In this document: piece after piece, positions 1 to 10,500 of the stretch
Numbering within the stretch: the first letter of the stretch is position 1
How the letters are laid out: each line of letters opens with the position of its first letter
From: an uncultured Clostridium sp.
GTDB lineage: Bacteria > Bacillota > Clostridia > Lachnospirales > Lachnospiraceae
DNA: 29,130 nt
NCBI GenBank assembly: GCA_934438135.1
Contig: CAKSBP010000038.1
Coordinates: forward strand, 1-29,130
Direction: 5' to 3'
The notes under the pieces: generated by a model
Database searches by the model: none
What the model was told of the DNA's origin: nothing
The model's input: the letters and a program-made list of their open reading frames with translations, nothing else
Position numbers and translations under genes: made by a program

Positions 1-188
1 GGTGGTTTATTGTTTCGCACATCTCCATTTCTCCGTTGGGAGAAACTCCGATGCACTCAACAGACTAAAGTCCATAAAACAAGAAGTGAGGCGGAAATCT
101 CAAATGATTTCCGCCTCCTGTGCCGTCATTCCAAAATATCTTTAAAGCTTTTCCACAATTCTATCCTATGGAAACCCTTCCTTTTTCA
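1..188. other. Region downstream of the NRPS cluster, with possible start of a further minus-strand gene
   Basis: No complete gene is seen here. It holds the hairpin at 88-117 and a second short inverted repeat at 28-45 (TTTCTCC, loop GTTG, GGAGAAA). Reading the minus strand at the very edge, an ATG at 22 follows GGAG by about 8 bases and stays open to position 1 (M C E T I N H). It could be the first codons of the next gene, but seven codons are too few to judge. The plus-strand open frame across this area has no ribosome binding site and reads like a chance frame. Confidence 0.3.
88..117 (-). terminator. Hairpin terminator of the NRPS operon
   Basis: A perfect 12-bp inverted repeat (GAGGCGGAAATC at 88-99, GATTTCCGCCTC at 106-117) with a 6-base loop lies about 70 bases after the stop codon of the last NRPS gene. 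On the minus strand it is followed by a T-rich but interrupted tract (ACTTCTTGTTTT). It is probably an intrinsic terminator; the imperfect U tract keeps this below certainty. Confidence 0.7.
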
Positions 189-3100
189 TTATAAATCCAA
201 TGATGCCTGACGTATTAATTCCAATTCATCTTCATCCAATTCCAATTCCATAGTTTCCTCTTCTTGTGTTTCTTCTACTATTTCCAATTTTACGACCTTC
301 TTTTCCAGTTCCTCAATTGTCCGGCAGGAAAAAATATCCGCAAGTTTTAAAGAATATCCTTGTTCCTCTGCTTTTGCAACAATCGTAATTGCTTTCAGCG
401 AATCTCCTCCCAGTTCAAAAAAGTCATCGCAGATGCCAATTTTACCTAAGCCTAGAACATCTCCCCAAACCTTCGCAAGCATTTTCTCCACCTCATTTTG
501 TGGTTCACTGTAAATCTGATGAATTTTTCTAACATCAATTTTCGGAAGTTCTTTCCGATTTACTTTACCATTATCCGACAACGGAATCCTCGGAATCCGA
601 ATAATACGTCCTGGAATCATATAATCCGGGAGACTAGCGGCAATTTTTTTCTGAATAGTATCAACTGATACTTGTTTTCTATTATACGCATTTGTAGATA
701 AAATCAAACTCTGCCATATATTTGCTTCTGCTGGCTCCTTACATGGATATGCCTGTACATTCTGCATGCCATTAGCTGACAAAATCTGCTCCCATTCTGT
801 TGTATTCAACAATGGACGATTTGTCTCTAACCGTTCATCTTCATAGTCTGAAAAGCCTTCAATAAATCCTACACTTGTCATCTGAGAACGAAGGTTTTTT
901 GTTGTTTCTACCAAAAATAATACACCATCAGATGTCAGACAGTTGCTGATATATTGTATGGTTTTATTTAAGTTTACTGCATCATGCAGAACATTGGCAG
1001 CAATCACAATATCATAATATCCATATTCATATCCCTGCACCTGAAAATCTTCATTAATATCCAATACACCAAATTTCATACAGTCATATTGACCATATAA
1101 TTTCTGTGCATTATGTAAAAACAAATCTGTTACATCAGTAAAGGTATACTCCACGTGTTCCGGCAAAAATTTATCAAAAAGTTCAGATGTCGACCCACCA
1201 ATACCAGCTCCTAATTCCAGAATCCGGACAAGCCGATTGTCAGGAAGCTGCTCTAAATAATTCATCAGAACATTTTGTGTAATTTCATTTACATATTTAG
1301 AAATTGGATTATACTTATACATACTTTGGGCAATTTCTGAACTTCCTTTTGGGAAAAATAAAGCCAGCTCTGTAAGTTCCCCATTTAAAAGTTTTCTATG
1401 CTGTTCGCAGCTGTTTTTAATAAAGCCGCAAAGTGTTTTTACTGCACCTTTGCTTTCCTTCAAAACTGGAACATTCCAATAAGATTCCGGATTTTCTGGC
1501 TGCACCTTTTCTTTTAAGAAAAATCCATTTTCTGTTTCTTTCAAATATCCATCACCAGCCAGTTCTTTCATCCATTCGGTCAAAAGTTTTTCAAACTCCG
1601 GCTTCAGTCCATTTGCCTCAATAAGCATAGACGCTGTAACTGGATTTTTTGCATGCTCCCAATCATATAAGCCTGCCAATGTATACTTCATTTGGGCAGT
1701 ACATGCCTTTTCCAGCGATTCATTCAACTGTTTTATAAAAGAGAAGTCGCACTTCGTGTCCTCTGTTTCACATGCAGCTGCGGCCATTTCTTCTAACACT
1801 GTTTTCTTTCTTTCTAGTCTTTCTTCCGGCTCCGCAACGACATACGAAACCAAGGATCTGCCACCGGCACTATTAGAATACACATCCGTAACTGCCGTCT
1901 GTATTCCATCAAGTTCTGTAATTGTCTTATCAATTTCTGCCAGTTCAATACGGTAGCCTCTGATTTTCACCTGGCTGTCTTTCCGTCCTCTGAATTCCAT
2001 ATATCCCGCACGGGTCATTATTCCATAATCGCCCGTCTTGTAAATTTTTCCAAAAGCAGGATGATTTATATATGATAGCCTCGTCCGTTCTTCATCATTT
2101 TCATATCCACATGCAACACCTCTGCCACCAATATAAATTTCACCTTCTACACCATAAGGAAGCTGTCTTAAATTAGAATCCAGAACATACATCTGCTGAT
2201 TTTCCATAGGATATCCATATGGTACACTCCGAAGTCCTTCCAGACTTTCCATAATTGGATAATAAATCGACCAGATAGAACCTTCCGTTGCACCTCCTAG
2301 ACTGATAATAGAGGCCTCTGGAAAATGCGTCCGTATTCTATCGGCTAAATTAAGAGGAATCCAGTCACCACTTAAAAATACAGAACGCAATGTATGATTT
2401 ATATAGTCATCCTCTACAGAATCCAGAAGCAATTCCATAATTGCAGGCACTGAATTCCAGATGGTAATCTTCTGTTTTTCCAAATTTTCCAAAATTGTAT
2501 GGATGTCTTTCGGCTGTTCGCAAATTACAAGTTCCGCACCAGCTGAAAGTGCTCCAAGCATATCATAAACCGAAAGGTCAAATCCGAAGGATGCAATTCC
2601 TAATAATTTATCCTGAGAGGAAACTTGAAATTTACCGTTCACATTTAATATGGTATTACAGACCGCATCATTAGAAATCACAACACCTTTTGGTGTTCCA
2701 GTACTTCCAGAAGTATAAATTACATAAGCATCCTCCTCTGGTTTGGAATATTCCGCCAAAAATTTTGTATCAGAAACCGTTTCTGTCAAACTGCTTTCTA
2801 ATAAATATACACAATTGCTGTTTTGATAAATGTAATGCTGTCGATTCTCCGGATAATTCGGATCAATCGGCACATATACCGCACCACATTTTATTACCCC
2901 AACGATATTAACAACGGTCTCAATACAGCGGCTGCTTAAAATTCCAACCCGCTGCCCACGCTGTATTCCCTGCTTCTTTAAAAATGCTGCAACTCCATTG
3001 GACCAGGCATCCAGTTCCTCGTAAGTAATTTCTTTTTTACTGTCTCGAACTGCAGGATTTAACTTTCCATCTTCAAAACTTTTTTCCAAAAGCATGCCAA

Positions 3101-4463
3101 TACTGGTTTTTTCTCTGTCTTTAAAGGTATGATTATAAAGCGTAAGCTGTTCTTTCTCCACTTCTGGAACCGTCAGAATATCTTCAACCGAAATCGTATC
3201 TTCTTTTAATCTTAAAATAAGTTTGATAAACTGTTCAAACATCTGTTCCAGTTTTTCTTTATCAAATAATTTATCCACATAATCCCAGGTAATGCTTAAA
3301 CGATCTTCTCTTTCCATCAGCTGACAGTCCAAATATACCTGCGGTGTCTGGCTGATTCCGAACTGAATTTTTCCAAGTCTCTCTATATTAGAAAAACTGT
3401 CTCCTTTTAAGAGCATACTGGTGAAAACAACTGGCATCAGGATTTTTTCTGCTTTTTGATTTCTAAGAAGATTCATAACATCAATTCCATCAAATGTATT
3501 ATGCTTAAAAGATTCCATGAAGTTTCCTGAAAGACGTTTCATATAGGAAATAAAACTTTCTTTCATATCATATTTTTCAGCTGGAATCAGCATGGCCTCT
3601 GTAAAATCCCCTACCACTTTACTAAGTTCTTTTTTTCGTTTATATATACTCATGACAGGAGAATTCAAGGTAAAACGGTCCTGATTAGACCAGTATCCAA
3701 GTACCGCACAGTAAGCAGCCATTGTCCCTATACTAGGAGATATCTTATATTCTTTAAGTTTCTCCTTTACTTTCGACCATTCCTTGGCACTGATGAAATG
3801 TTCCAGTCTTCGGAAATGTACATTTTCAAGATTCTGGTCACTGCTGTCAATAATATGAGGAGCATCTGCTATGCTGTCTGCTTTAGAAAGCCAGTACTGA
3901 CGGCAGTTCTCATATCTCTTTGTGTGCTTTTCCTTCTCTTTGGCTAAAATATAATCCTCAAATCCTTTATCCAGAACTGGCAGTGATTCTTTTTCCTCAT
4001 ATTCATCCATAATCATACCCATTAAATCCGCAAGACTTTTTCCATCTGTAATTAACAAATCAAAGCTTAAGAAAAGGCAATAATTCTCTTCATCCGTTCT
4101 GGCATAACTTATTTCGAAAAGCGGCCATTTTTCTACATCAAATACCATATGAGACATCATTTCCCTCCGACGAAGGGTAAGCGATTCTATTTCCTTCTGG
4201 CTTTTTCCACGCCAGTCATCCTGTGCAATCTGGTAGTGGGGAACTTCATCTAAAATTGTCTGAGTTCCTTTGTTTTTATGGAAAATGGCACGAAGCATCG
4301 GCTGGCTTTGAATCAGTTTATTAAAAGACATTTCAAATCTGTCAGGAGCATATTTTGTTTCACATTCATAGTATACATGTGTTGAAATTCCATTCAGCTC
4401 GAACATATCATCTCTACCCATCAGATATGCCCGCTGAATCCCTGTCAATGGTAATTCCTTCAT
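189..4463 (-). CDS. Non-ribosomal peptide synthetase, Cy-A(MT-like insert)-T, cysteine-specific, no release domain
   Basis: A single-module NRPS of 1424 residues predicted to activate cysteine and cyclise it to a thiazoline. The heterocyclization domain (about 1-440) opens with IQRAYLMGR, has DLLITD (the DxxxxD of Cy domains, about 134), VGDFT and SQTPQVYLD. The adenylation core has YTSGSTGTPKG (about 584) and KIRGYRIELAEID (about 834). Residues read at the PheA-numbered pocket positions are D L Y N F S L I W, one change from the cysteine code DLYNLSLIW as I recall it. Between A8 and A9 (about 850-1250) lies a methyltransferase-like insert with LELGAGIGGST and ANVLHDA; it may methylate or, as in PchE-type enzymes, epimerise. 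A10 (NGKVNRKEL) and the carrier domain (FFELGGDSLKA, Ser about 1354) follow, then an acidic tail ending IRQASLDL that may dock a partner. The ATG at 4463 is chosen because AAGGA lies 5 bases upstream; an in-frame start ten codons earlier lacks a site. It lies 56 bases after the larger NRPS gene. Confidence 0.93.
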   Translation of the reverse strand: MKELPLTGIQRAYLMGRDDMFELNGISTHVYYECETKYAPDRFEMSFNKLIQSQPMLRAIFHKNKGTQTILDEVPHYQIAQDDWRGKSQKEIESLTLRRREMMSHMVFDVEKWPLFEISYARTDEENYCLFLSFDLLITDGKSLADLMGMIMDEYEEKESLPVLDKGFEDYILAKEKEKHTKRYENCRQYWLSKADSIADAPHIIDSSDQNLENVHFRRLEHFISAKEWSKVKEKLKEYKISPSIGTMAAYCAVLGYWSNQDRFTLNSPVMSIYKRKKELSKVVGDFTEAMLIPAEKYDMKESFISYMKRLSGNFMESFKHNTFDGIDVMNLLRNQKAEKILMPVVFTSMLLKGDSFSNIERLGKIQFGISQTPQVYLDCQLMEREDRLSITWDYVDKLFDKEKLEQMFEQFIKLILRLKEDTISVEDILTVPEVEKEQLTLYNHTFKDREKTSIGMLLEKSFEDGKLNPAVRDSKKEITYEELDAWSNGVAAFLKKQGIQRGQRVGILSSRCIETVVNIVGVIKCGAVYVPIDPNYPENRQHYIYQNSNCVYLLESSLTETVSDTKFLAEYSKPEEDAYVIYTSGSTGTPKGVVISNDAVCNTILNVNGKFQVSSQDKLLGIASFGFDLSVYDMLGALSAGAELVICEQPKDIHTILENLEKQKITIWNSVPAIMELLLDSVEDDYINHTLRSVFLSGDWIPLNLADRIRTHFPEASIISLGGATEGSIWSIYYPIMESLEGLRSVPYGYPMENQQMYVLDSNLRQLPYGVEGEIYIGGRGVACGYENDEERTRLSYINHPAFGKIYKTGDYGIMTRAGYMEFRGRKDSQVKIRGYRIELAEIDKTITELDGIQTAVTDVYSNSAGGRSLVSYVVAEPEERLERKKTVLEEMAAAACETEDTKCDFSFIKQLNESLEKACTAQMKYTLAGLYDWEHAKNPVTASMLIEANGLKPEFEKLLTEWMKELAGDGYLKETENGFFLKEKVQPENPESYWNVPVLKESKGAVKTLCGFIKNSCEQHRKLLNGELTELALFFPKGSSEIAQSMYKYNPISKYVNEITQNVLMNYLEQLPDNRLVRILELGAGIGGSTSELFDKFLPEHVEYTFTDVTDLFLHNAQKLYGQYDCMKFGVLDINEDFQVQGYEYGYYDIVIAANVLHDAVNLNKTIQYISNCLTSDGVLFLVETTKNLRSQMTSVGFIEGFSDYEDERLETNRPLLNTTEWEQILSANGMQNVQAYPCKEPAEANIWQSLILSTNAYNRKQVSVDTIQKKIAASLPDYMIPGRIIRIPRIPLSDNGKVNRKELPKIDVRKIHQIYSEPQNEVEKMLAKVWGDVLGLGKIGICDDFFELGGDSLKAITIVAKAEEQGYSLKLADIFSCRTIEELEKKVVKLEIVEETQEEETMELELDEDELELIRQASLDL

Positions 4464-4494
4464 ATTTTCCTTCTTTCTGTGCTTTGTCTGCACC

Positions 4495-4507
4495 TATCTT
4501 GTGTAAA
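4495..4507 (-). repeat. 13-base intergenic repeat, copy 2
   Basis: The minus strand reads TTTACACAAGATA. The same 13 bases occur at 12752-12764, in the gap before the larger NRPS gene. Here it lies 12 bases after that gene's stop codon and 31 bases before the start of the Cy-A-T gene. No function is known to me. Confidence 0.6.
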
Positions 4508-4519
4508 TTATCATTCCTT

Positions 4520-7500
4520 CTAATTTTTCTGATGATGATTCACTTTATCTGCAAGCTGTTTTACATTTTCTCCTTCGAAAATCGAAACATGATTTCCAGG
4601 TACTTCAATAAATTCGATTTCATGACGAGTATACAAATTCCATTCCCTGCAGTTTTCGATTTTTTCCTGTGCAGCACCAACATATAGTACATCTGCATTC
4701 ACCTGTCCGTCTGGAATGTAATAATCTCTCGCATTTACATAACTTCGGATTCGATTTACATACTTGACTAGTGTTCGGTTATCATGCTCATCCTTCTCTG
4801 GAATCACACGTAAAATAGTCGGTGGAATCATTTTCTTTAATGTTTCACGATTCAGTTTTCCCTGATTCATGGCTGCCACAATTACTTCCCAGATGTCATC
4901 TGGCTCCATCTCTCCCTTTTCTATCTGCTGAGGCATTTTCATAGAAAACTGCTGCATCAGCATTCTTTCTGTATTTCCACTAAATGGAATCACCTTTTCC
5001 CTGCTTTCCCTGCTTGGTGCATTGGAATTAATTAACGTCAGATGTGTAACTTTTTCACCAGACTTTTCAAGCTGACGCACCATTTCAAATGCTATTGTTC
5101 CTCCTACACACCATCCAGCAATATCATATGGACCATAAGGCCTTACCTTTTTCATATTCATTATATATCTTGCCGCAAGAGCTTCCATTGTAATATTTTC
5201 TGGTCCAACACTATCCCGCTTTAATGCACTGAATGCCCAGCAGTTATAGCTCTTATCAATATATCTGCATAGTTCTACATATACTCCAACTTCTCCACTG
5301 CCGGCATGCACAAAGAAAATGTCTTTATCCGATTCCGTTCCTTCTCGAATAAGCATCAAATTATCAATGTTCTTAATAATACGGCTTTTCTCTTTTTCTG
5401 CAATTACATCTGATAATTCCTGAATTGTCAAATAAGTAAACATATCGGTTAGAGATATGTGTATTCCCTGATTTTCCGCTTTTGACACAATTTCCACAGC
5501 CTTCAGAGAATCTCCCCCCAAGTCAAAGAAACTGTCCCGGATACCTGGCTTTTCTATCTTTAACACTTCTTCCCATACTGATGCAAGTTTTTTCTGGCAT
5601 TCAGTTACAGGTGATACATAATTTCCTTTTCGTATTTTTTCTGCCGCCGGTTTTACAAGTGCCTTACGATTTACTTTATTGTTTGCTGTCAATGGAATTT
5701 CATCCATCTGAATCAATTTGGATGGAACCATGTAACTCGGTATTTTTTGATTCAAATACGCTTTGATTTCCATTTCTTTTGGTGGGTTATGTTTCAGACA
5801 TTTCTGTCCCAGAATCAGATGATTTCCAAATAAATCCGAAAGTTCTTCACATTCCGGAAATGCTCCAAAATGCTGCAATCCTGCTTTCATAAATTGTTGT
5901 TCCCACTCAGACACAGAAAGAAGCGGACGCCCGCTTTCCAGACGTTCATCCTCAAACTGACTCAACCCTTCAATAAAACGGACACTTGCCAGCTGCTGCC
6001 TGGAATTTTTGGTTCCCTCAATCAATATTAAAATTCCTCGATTGTCCAGAAGATTTTTTATTGATTGTAATGTCTTTTGTATATTTTGTGCGTCGTGGAT
6101 AACATTTGCACATAATATTACATCATAAGATGCATATTCATATCCTTGACTCTGAATCTCTTCATTAATATCTAGCAGTCCGTATTTTAAGAAGGAATAT
6201 TTCTTATATCTCTTTTTCGCTTCTTCCAAAAAGAAATCCGATAAATCCGTAAACATATATTCCGTATTATCCGCATCGAATAATGGAAGAATTCCATCCG
6301 TTGTTCCTCCAGTTCCTGCACCAATTTCCAGCACTCTTAATTTTCGTTCTTTGCTCCAGCCCTCTACTAAACACTGAATTGTACCATGTATCATATTATT
6401 TAAATACTCTGCTATTGGACTGAATTTATATAAACTCTCTGCTGTAACCATAGAACCTTCTGGGAAAAATAAGGTAAGCGCATTCACTTTTCCTAACAGC
6501 ATATTAATATGATTTTCTCCACTCTGTCTCAGATAAGCAAATGATGTAGACAGGCTTTTCGGCCAGTCTTGTGTCTCTAATTCTGTCCACATGGATTCAA
6601 TATCATATATTTTTTTACTGCTGACCCATTTATAAATTCCAGCCAGTTCTTCCAGCACGCAGTCTTCTACTAATATGTCCAGCCAGTTACGAAACAGTTT
6701 GGTATACTCTGGTACAATCTTGAGCATCTGACAGATTTCCTCCAACGTTCTTCCTTCTGTAAGAAGAACATCCAATCCTAAATTCAAGCAGTTTTGATAT
6801 ATGTATGCTGTACTGATATCTTCTACAGCATCATTTAATTCCTTCAGTTTTTCCTGAGACAATGTACCTTCATAGGAAAGAGAGGCATCTCTTGTCTTTG
6901 CTTCTATGGATTCATAAAGCTGCGTTTTTCTTTCATCCGATGCTTCTTCATCAAGCACAACATAACCAATCAGCTGCTTTGCTCCATTTTCTGCTTCATA
7001 TACATCGACAATAGAAGACTGCACTCTCGGAAATTCATTCATAGCAGCTTCTATTTCACCAAATTCAATCCGATACCCACGGACTTTTACCTGTGAATCT
7101 CTTCTTCCAAGAAATTCCACATAACCTTCTCTTAGCATTTTCCCATAATCACCAGTTCGATATAATCTTCCATATTCGGGATGTTCAACAAAAGCATATT
7201 CTGTTTTTACTTTGTCATTCAGATATTCCCTGGCAACTCCAAAACCACCAATATAAATTTCCCCTGCTGCACCACATGGGCAGATATCTCCAATACTATC
7301 TAATATGTAAATCTGCTGATTAGATAGTGGCATACCATATGGAATGCTCATCCAGGAAGGGTTTAGTGTTTCTATTGGATAATAAATAGACCAAATTGAT
7401 GCTTCTGTTGCACCACCCAGACTTGTAATATCCGTCTGCTTAAAATAGGTTCTTATTTTTTCCGGCAGATTCAATGGAATCCAGTCACCACTCAGCCAGA

Positions 7501-10500
7501 CATGTTTCAGTGTATGATTCTGGTATCCTTCTTCCAGACTATCTACAAACATTTCCATAATCGCTGGAACTGAATTCCATACGGTTACTGCTTTCTTCTC
7601 CAGAATATTTCGTATTTCCCTAACATCACGTTGATCTTTTACCAGAATCAGCTCTGCTCCAGCACCCAATGTTCCAAAAATATCATATACAGACAAGTCA
7701 AATCCCATGCTGGACAAACCAATGACTTTATCACAGCAGGATATGCCAAAACGACAGTTCATATCCTGTATAGTATTGGCTGCTTCCTTATGTCCAATTA
7801 CAACACCTTTTGGCTGACCAGTACTTCCTGATGTATAAATTACATATGCAGCTGCATTGATGTCTTCTTCCGCAGTCAATCTATTTTGACAGGCATCTGC
7901 CTTCATTTCCATATAACTGTCTGGTTTTAAAAATAACCGGCTTGCACTGTTCTTTACAATATATTCCTGACGTTCTTTAGGATACTCCGGATTAATCGGT
8001 ATATAAGTTCCACCTGCTTTTAAAATGGCAATAATATTTACAATCGTCTCCAGGCATCTTGTACCAAGTACACTGACCTTATCACCCTTACAAACTCCAT
8101 TTTCCCTCAGACATGCTGCCATTCGATCCGAATACTCATTTAGTTCTGCATATGTATACATCCTTTCACCGCAGCTGACAGCCGGCAGTTCAGGATACTG
8201 TGCAGCACTTTCCTGAAACAAACCATGTAATGTTTTAAAAGGAATTTCCTTACCAGTTGCATTATACATTGTGGCTAATTCTAAATCCCTTTGGCTTAAC
8301 CCAGGTTCACGTACTTCTCCATCTGCAATATGTTCCAGAATATCCATGTATTCCAGGAACATCTCATCAATAAGTTCCTGCTCAAATAATCCTGCCGGAT
8401 AGTCCCAGACAATCGATAATTCTCCATCTGTTTCGATTATCTGATTATCCAGATAAACCTGTGGTGTCTGGCTTCTGGCATACTTCATCTGCCCAATATC
8501 CTTCCAAGAGGATGCTGCATTATCAAAAAGAGCACAGGTGAATACGTATGGCATAACAGCCCTTCCATTTTGTCCGCGGTATTTTGCAATTTCACGGGTG
8601 AACTCCACACCACTGTAATTCCGGTGTTCCAGTGCATCTCCTAGCACTTTCTGTACCTCGCCTACCTGCTGCCAGAATTCTTTCTTTCCATCCAGATGAA
8701 TAGCAAGCAGCATAATACAGGTAAAATCTCCAACTAGTTTTTCCACATCTTTATGAAATGGATATCTGCTGAAAACCGTTGTATTTACTGCTAGTTCTTC
8801 CTGTCCGCTCCAATGCCCAAGAATTTTGGCATATACCGTACAAAGCAGTCCAGCAGCAGTTACATTATGCATCTTAGCCTCTTTCTTAATCTTTTCCCAC
8901 TGTGATTTGTGTAAAATTCCCTGTTTTCTTTTAAATTTTACATTTTTCAAGGTGAGCGGTTCCGAAATCATTGGAAGCACAGGTGCATTTGGAAATTCTT
9001 CTATTTTCTGCATCCAATATTGTTTCTGTCTTTCATACTCCGGCTTTGTACGAAAATCTTTCAAAGCAAGTGTATAATCACGGAATGAAAATTCTAAATT
9101 TTCAAGTTTGGAATCTTCTCCTTTATAATACCGGTTTAAATCTTCTGCAATTCGGAAAAAGCTAGCACCATCTACAATCAAAACATCAATTCCAAAATTA
9201 AGCTGATATTGTGTCATGCCCAGCTTAAATGCCTTAAGTTCAAACATCGGCCAGCTTTCCAATGGAAATACAAACTGCTCCATCCGCTTGCGTTCCTGTT
9301 CCAGACACGCTTCTTTTTCTTTCTCTGACAGATTCGTTAAATCTTCGATTACAACTTTATATTCCGGTACTTCTTCCAGAATTTTCTGTGTTCCACGCTC
9401 ATAAATTACAGCACGCATCATTGGATGACGCCTGATTACCTGATTTAAGCTGTAACTAAACCGCTCCATATCTATCTCTGTATCAAACTCCGCATAAAAA
9501 TGTGTGGAGAACCCACCCAACTCAAATTTTGGATTACGCCCCATAAGATAAGCCATCTGAATTTCATTTAGTGGAAATTCTTCATATTCATGTTCTAAAT
9601 CTGCCTCATACTGCGGAATTTCCTCTACTCTCACTTCACCAGCCTGCTTTGCTTCCATTGCAGCCGCAAGTCCTTTAATATCCGGATTTTGATATAAATC
9701 GGTAATTGTAATATCTATTCCTCTCTTATTCGCTTTTGTCGTCATCGACATTGCCAAAATGGAATCTCCGCCTGCTTCAAAGAAATTGTCCGTTACACTG
9801 ACTCTGGTCATTTTAAGCGTTTCTGCCCAAATTTTTGATAATTCTATTTCAAGCGGCGTTCTAGGACTTTCAAATTCAACTTCCTTTTTTTCTGAAAGAA
9901 GCTCTAAGAGTTTCTTCTTATCAGCTTTTCCATTCATCGTTACCGGAATCTTTCCTATCTGCACAATTACAGCTGGAATCATATAATCTGGAAGTTCTTT
10001 CTTTAATTCCTGTTTCACTTCTTCCCTATCTATCTGTTGTTGTGCAGATAGAAACGCATACAGTCTCTTATTCTCTCCACAAATCACAGACACATCCTGA
10101 ATTCCTGAAATACATCTGCGGATAGTATCTTCAATCTCACTGAGACTTACACGGAAACCTCTGATTTTTAACTGTTTATCCAGTCTTCCAAGAAAACCGA
10201 TATTTCCATCTTCCATCCAATATGCCATATCTCCGGTCCGATACATAGTTCCTGTCTTGAAAAATGGATCTCTTACATATTTCTGACTGGTCAGTTTTTC
10301 ATCACCAAGATAACCGGCTGCAACTCCGTACCCGCCAGTGCAAAGTTCGCCAGGCATTCCAATATCAAGAAGATTTCCATAAATATCCGTAATATAAGCA
10401 GTGGAATTGGAAATTGGTTTTCCAATTGGAACACTGTCTTTTCTAATTTCTTTCATTGAGTAACAAACTGAAAATGTAGTATTTTCAGTTGGTCCATATC

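Noticed and set aside
88..117. CRISPR-like or REP-like palindrome
   Set aside because: Single copy, directly after an operon end; a terminator explains it.
10..210. Plus-strand 66-codon frame at the left edge
   Set aside because: It runs through the terminator hairpin and into the end of the NRPS gene, with no ribosome site.
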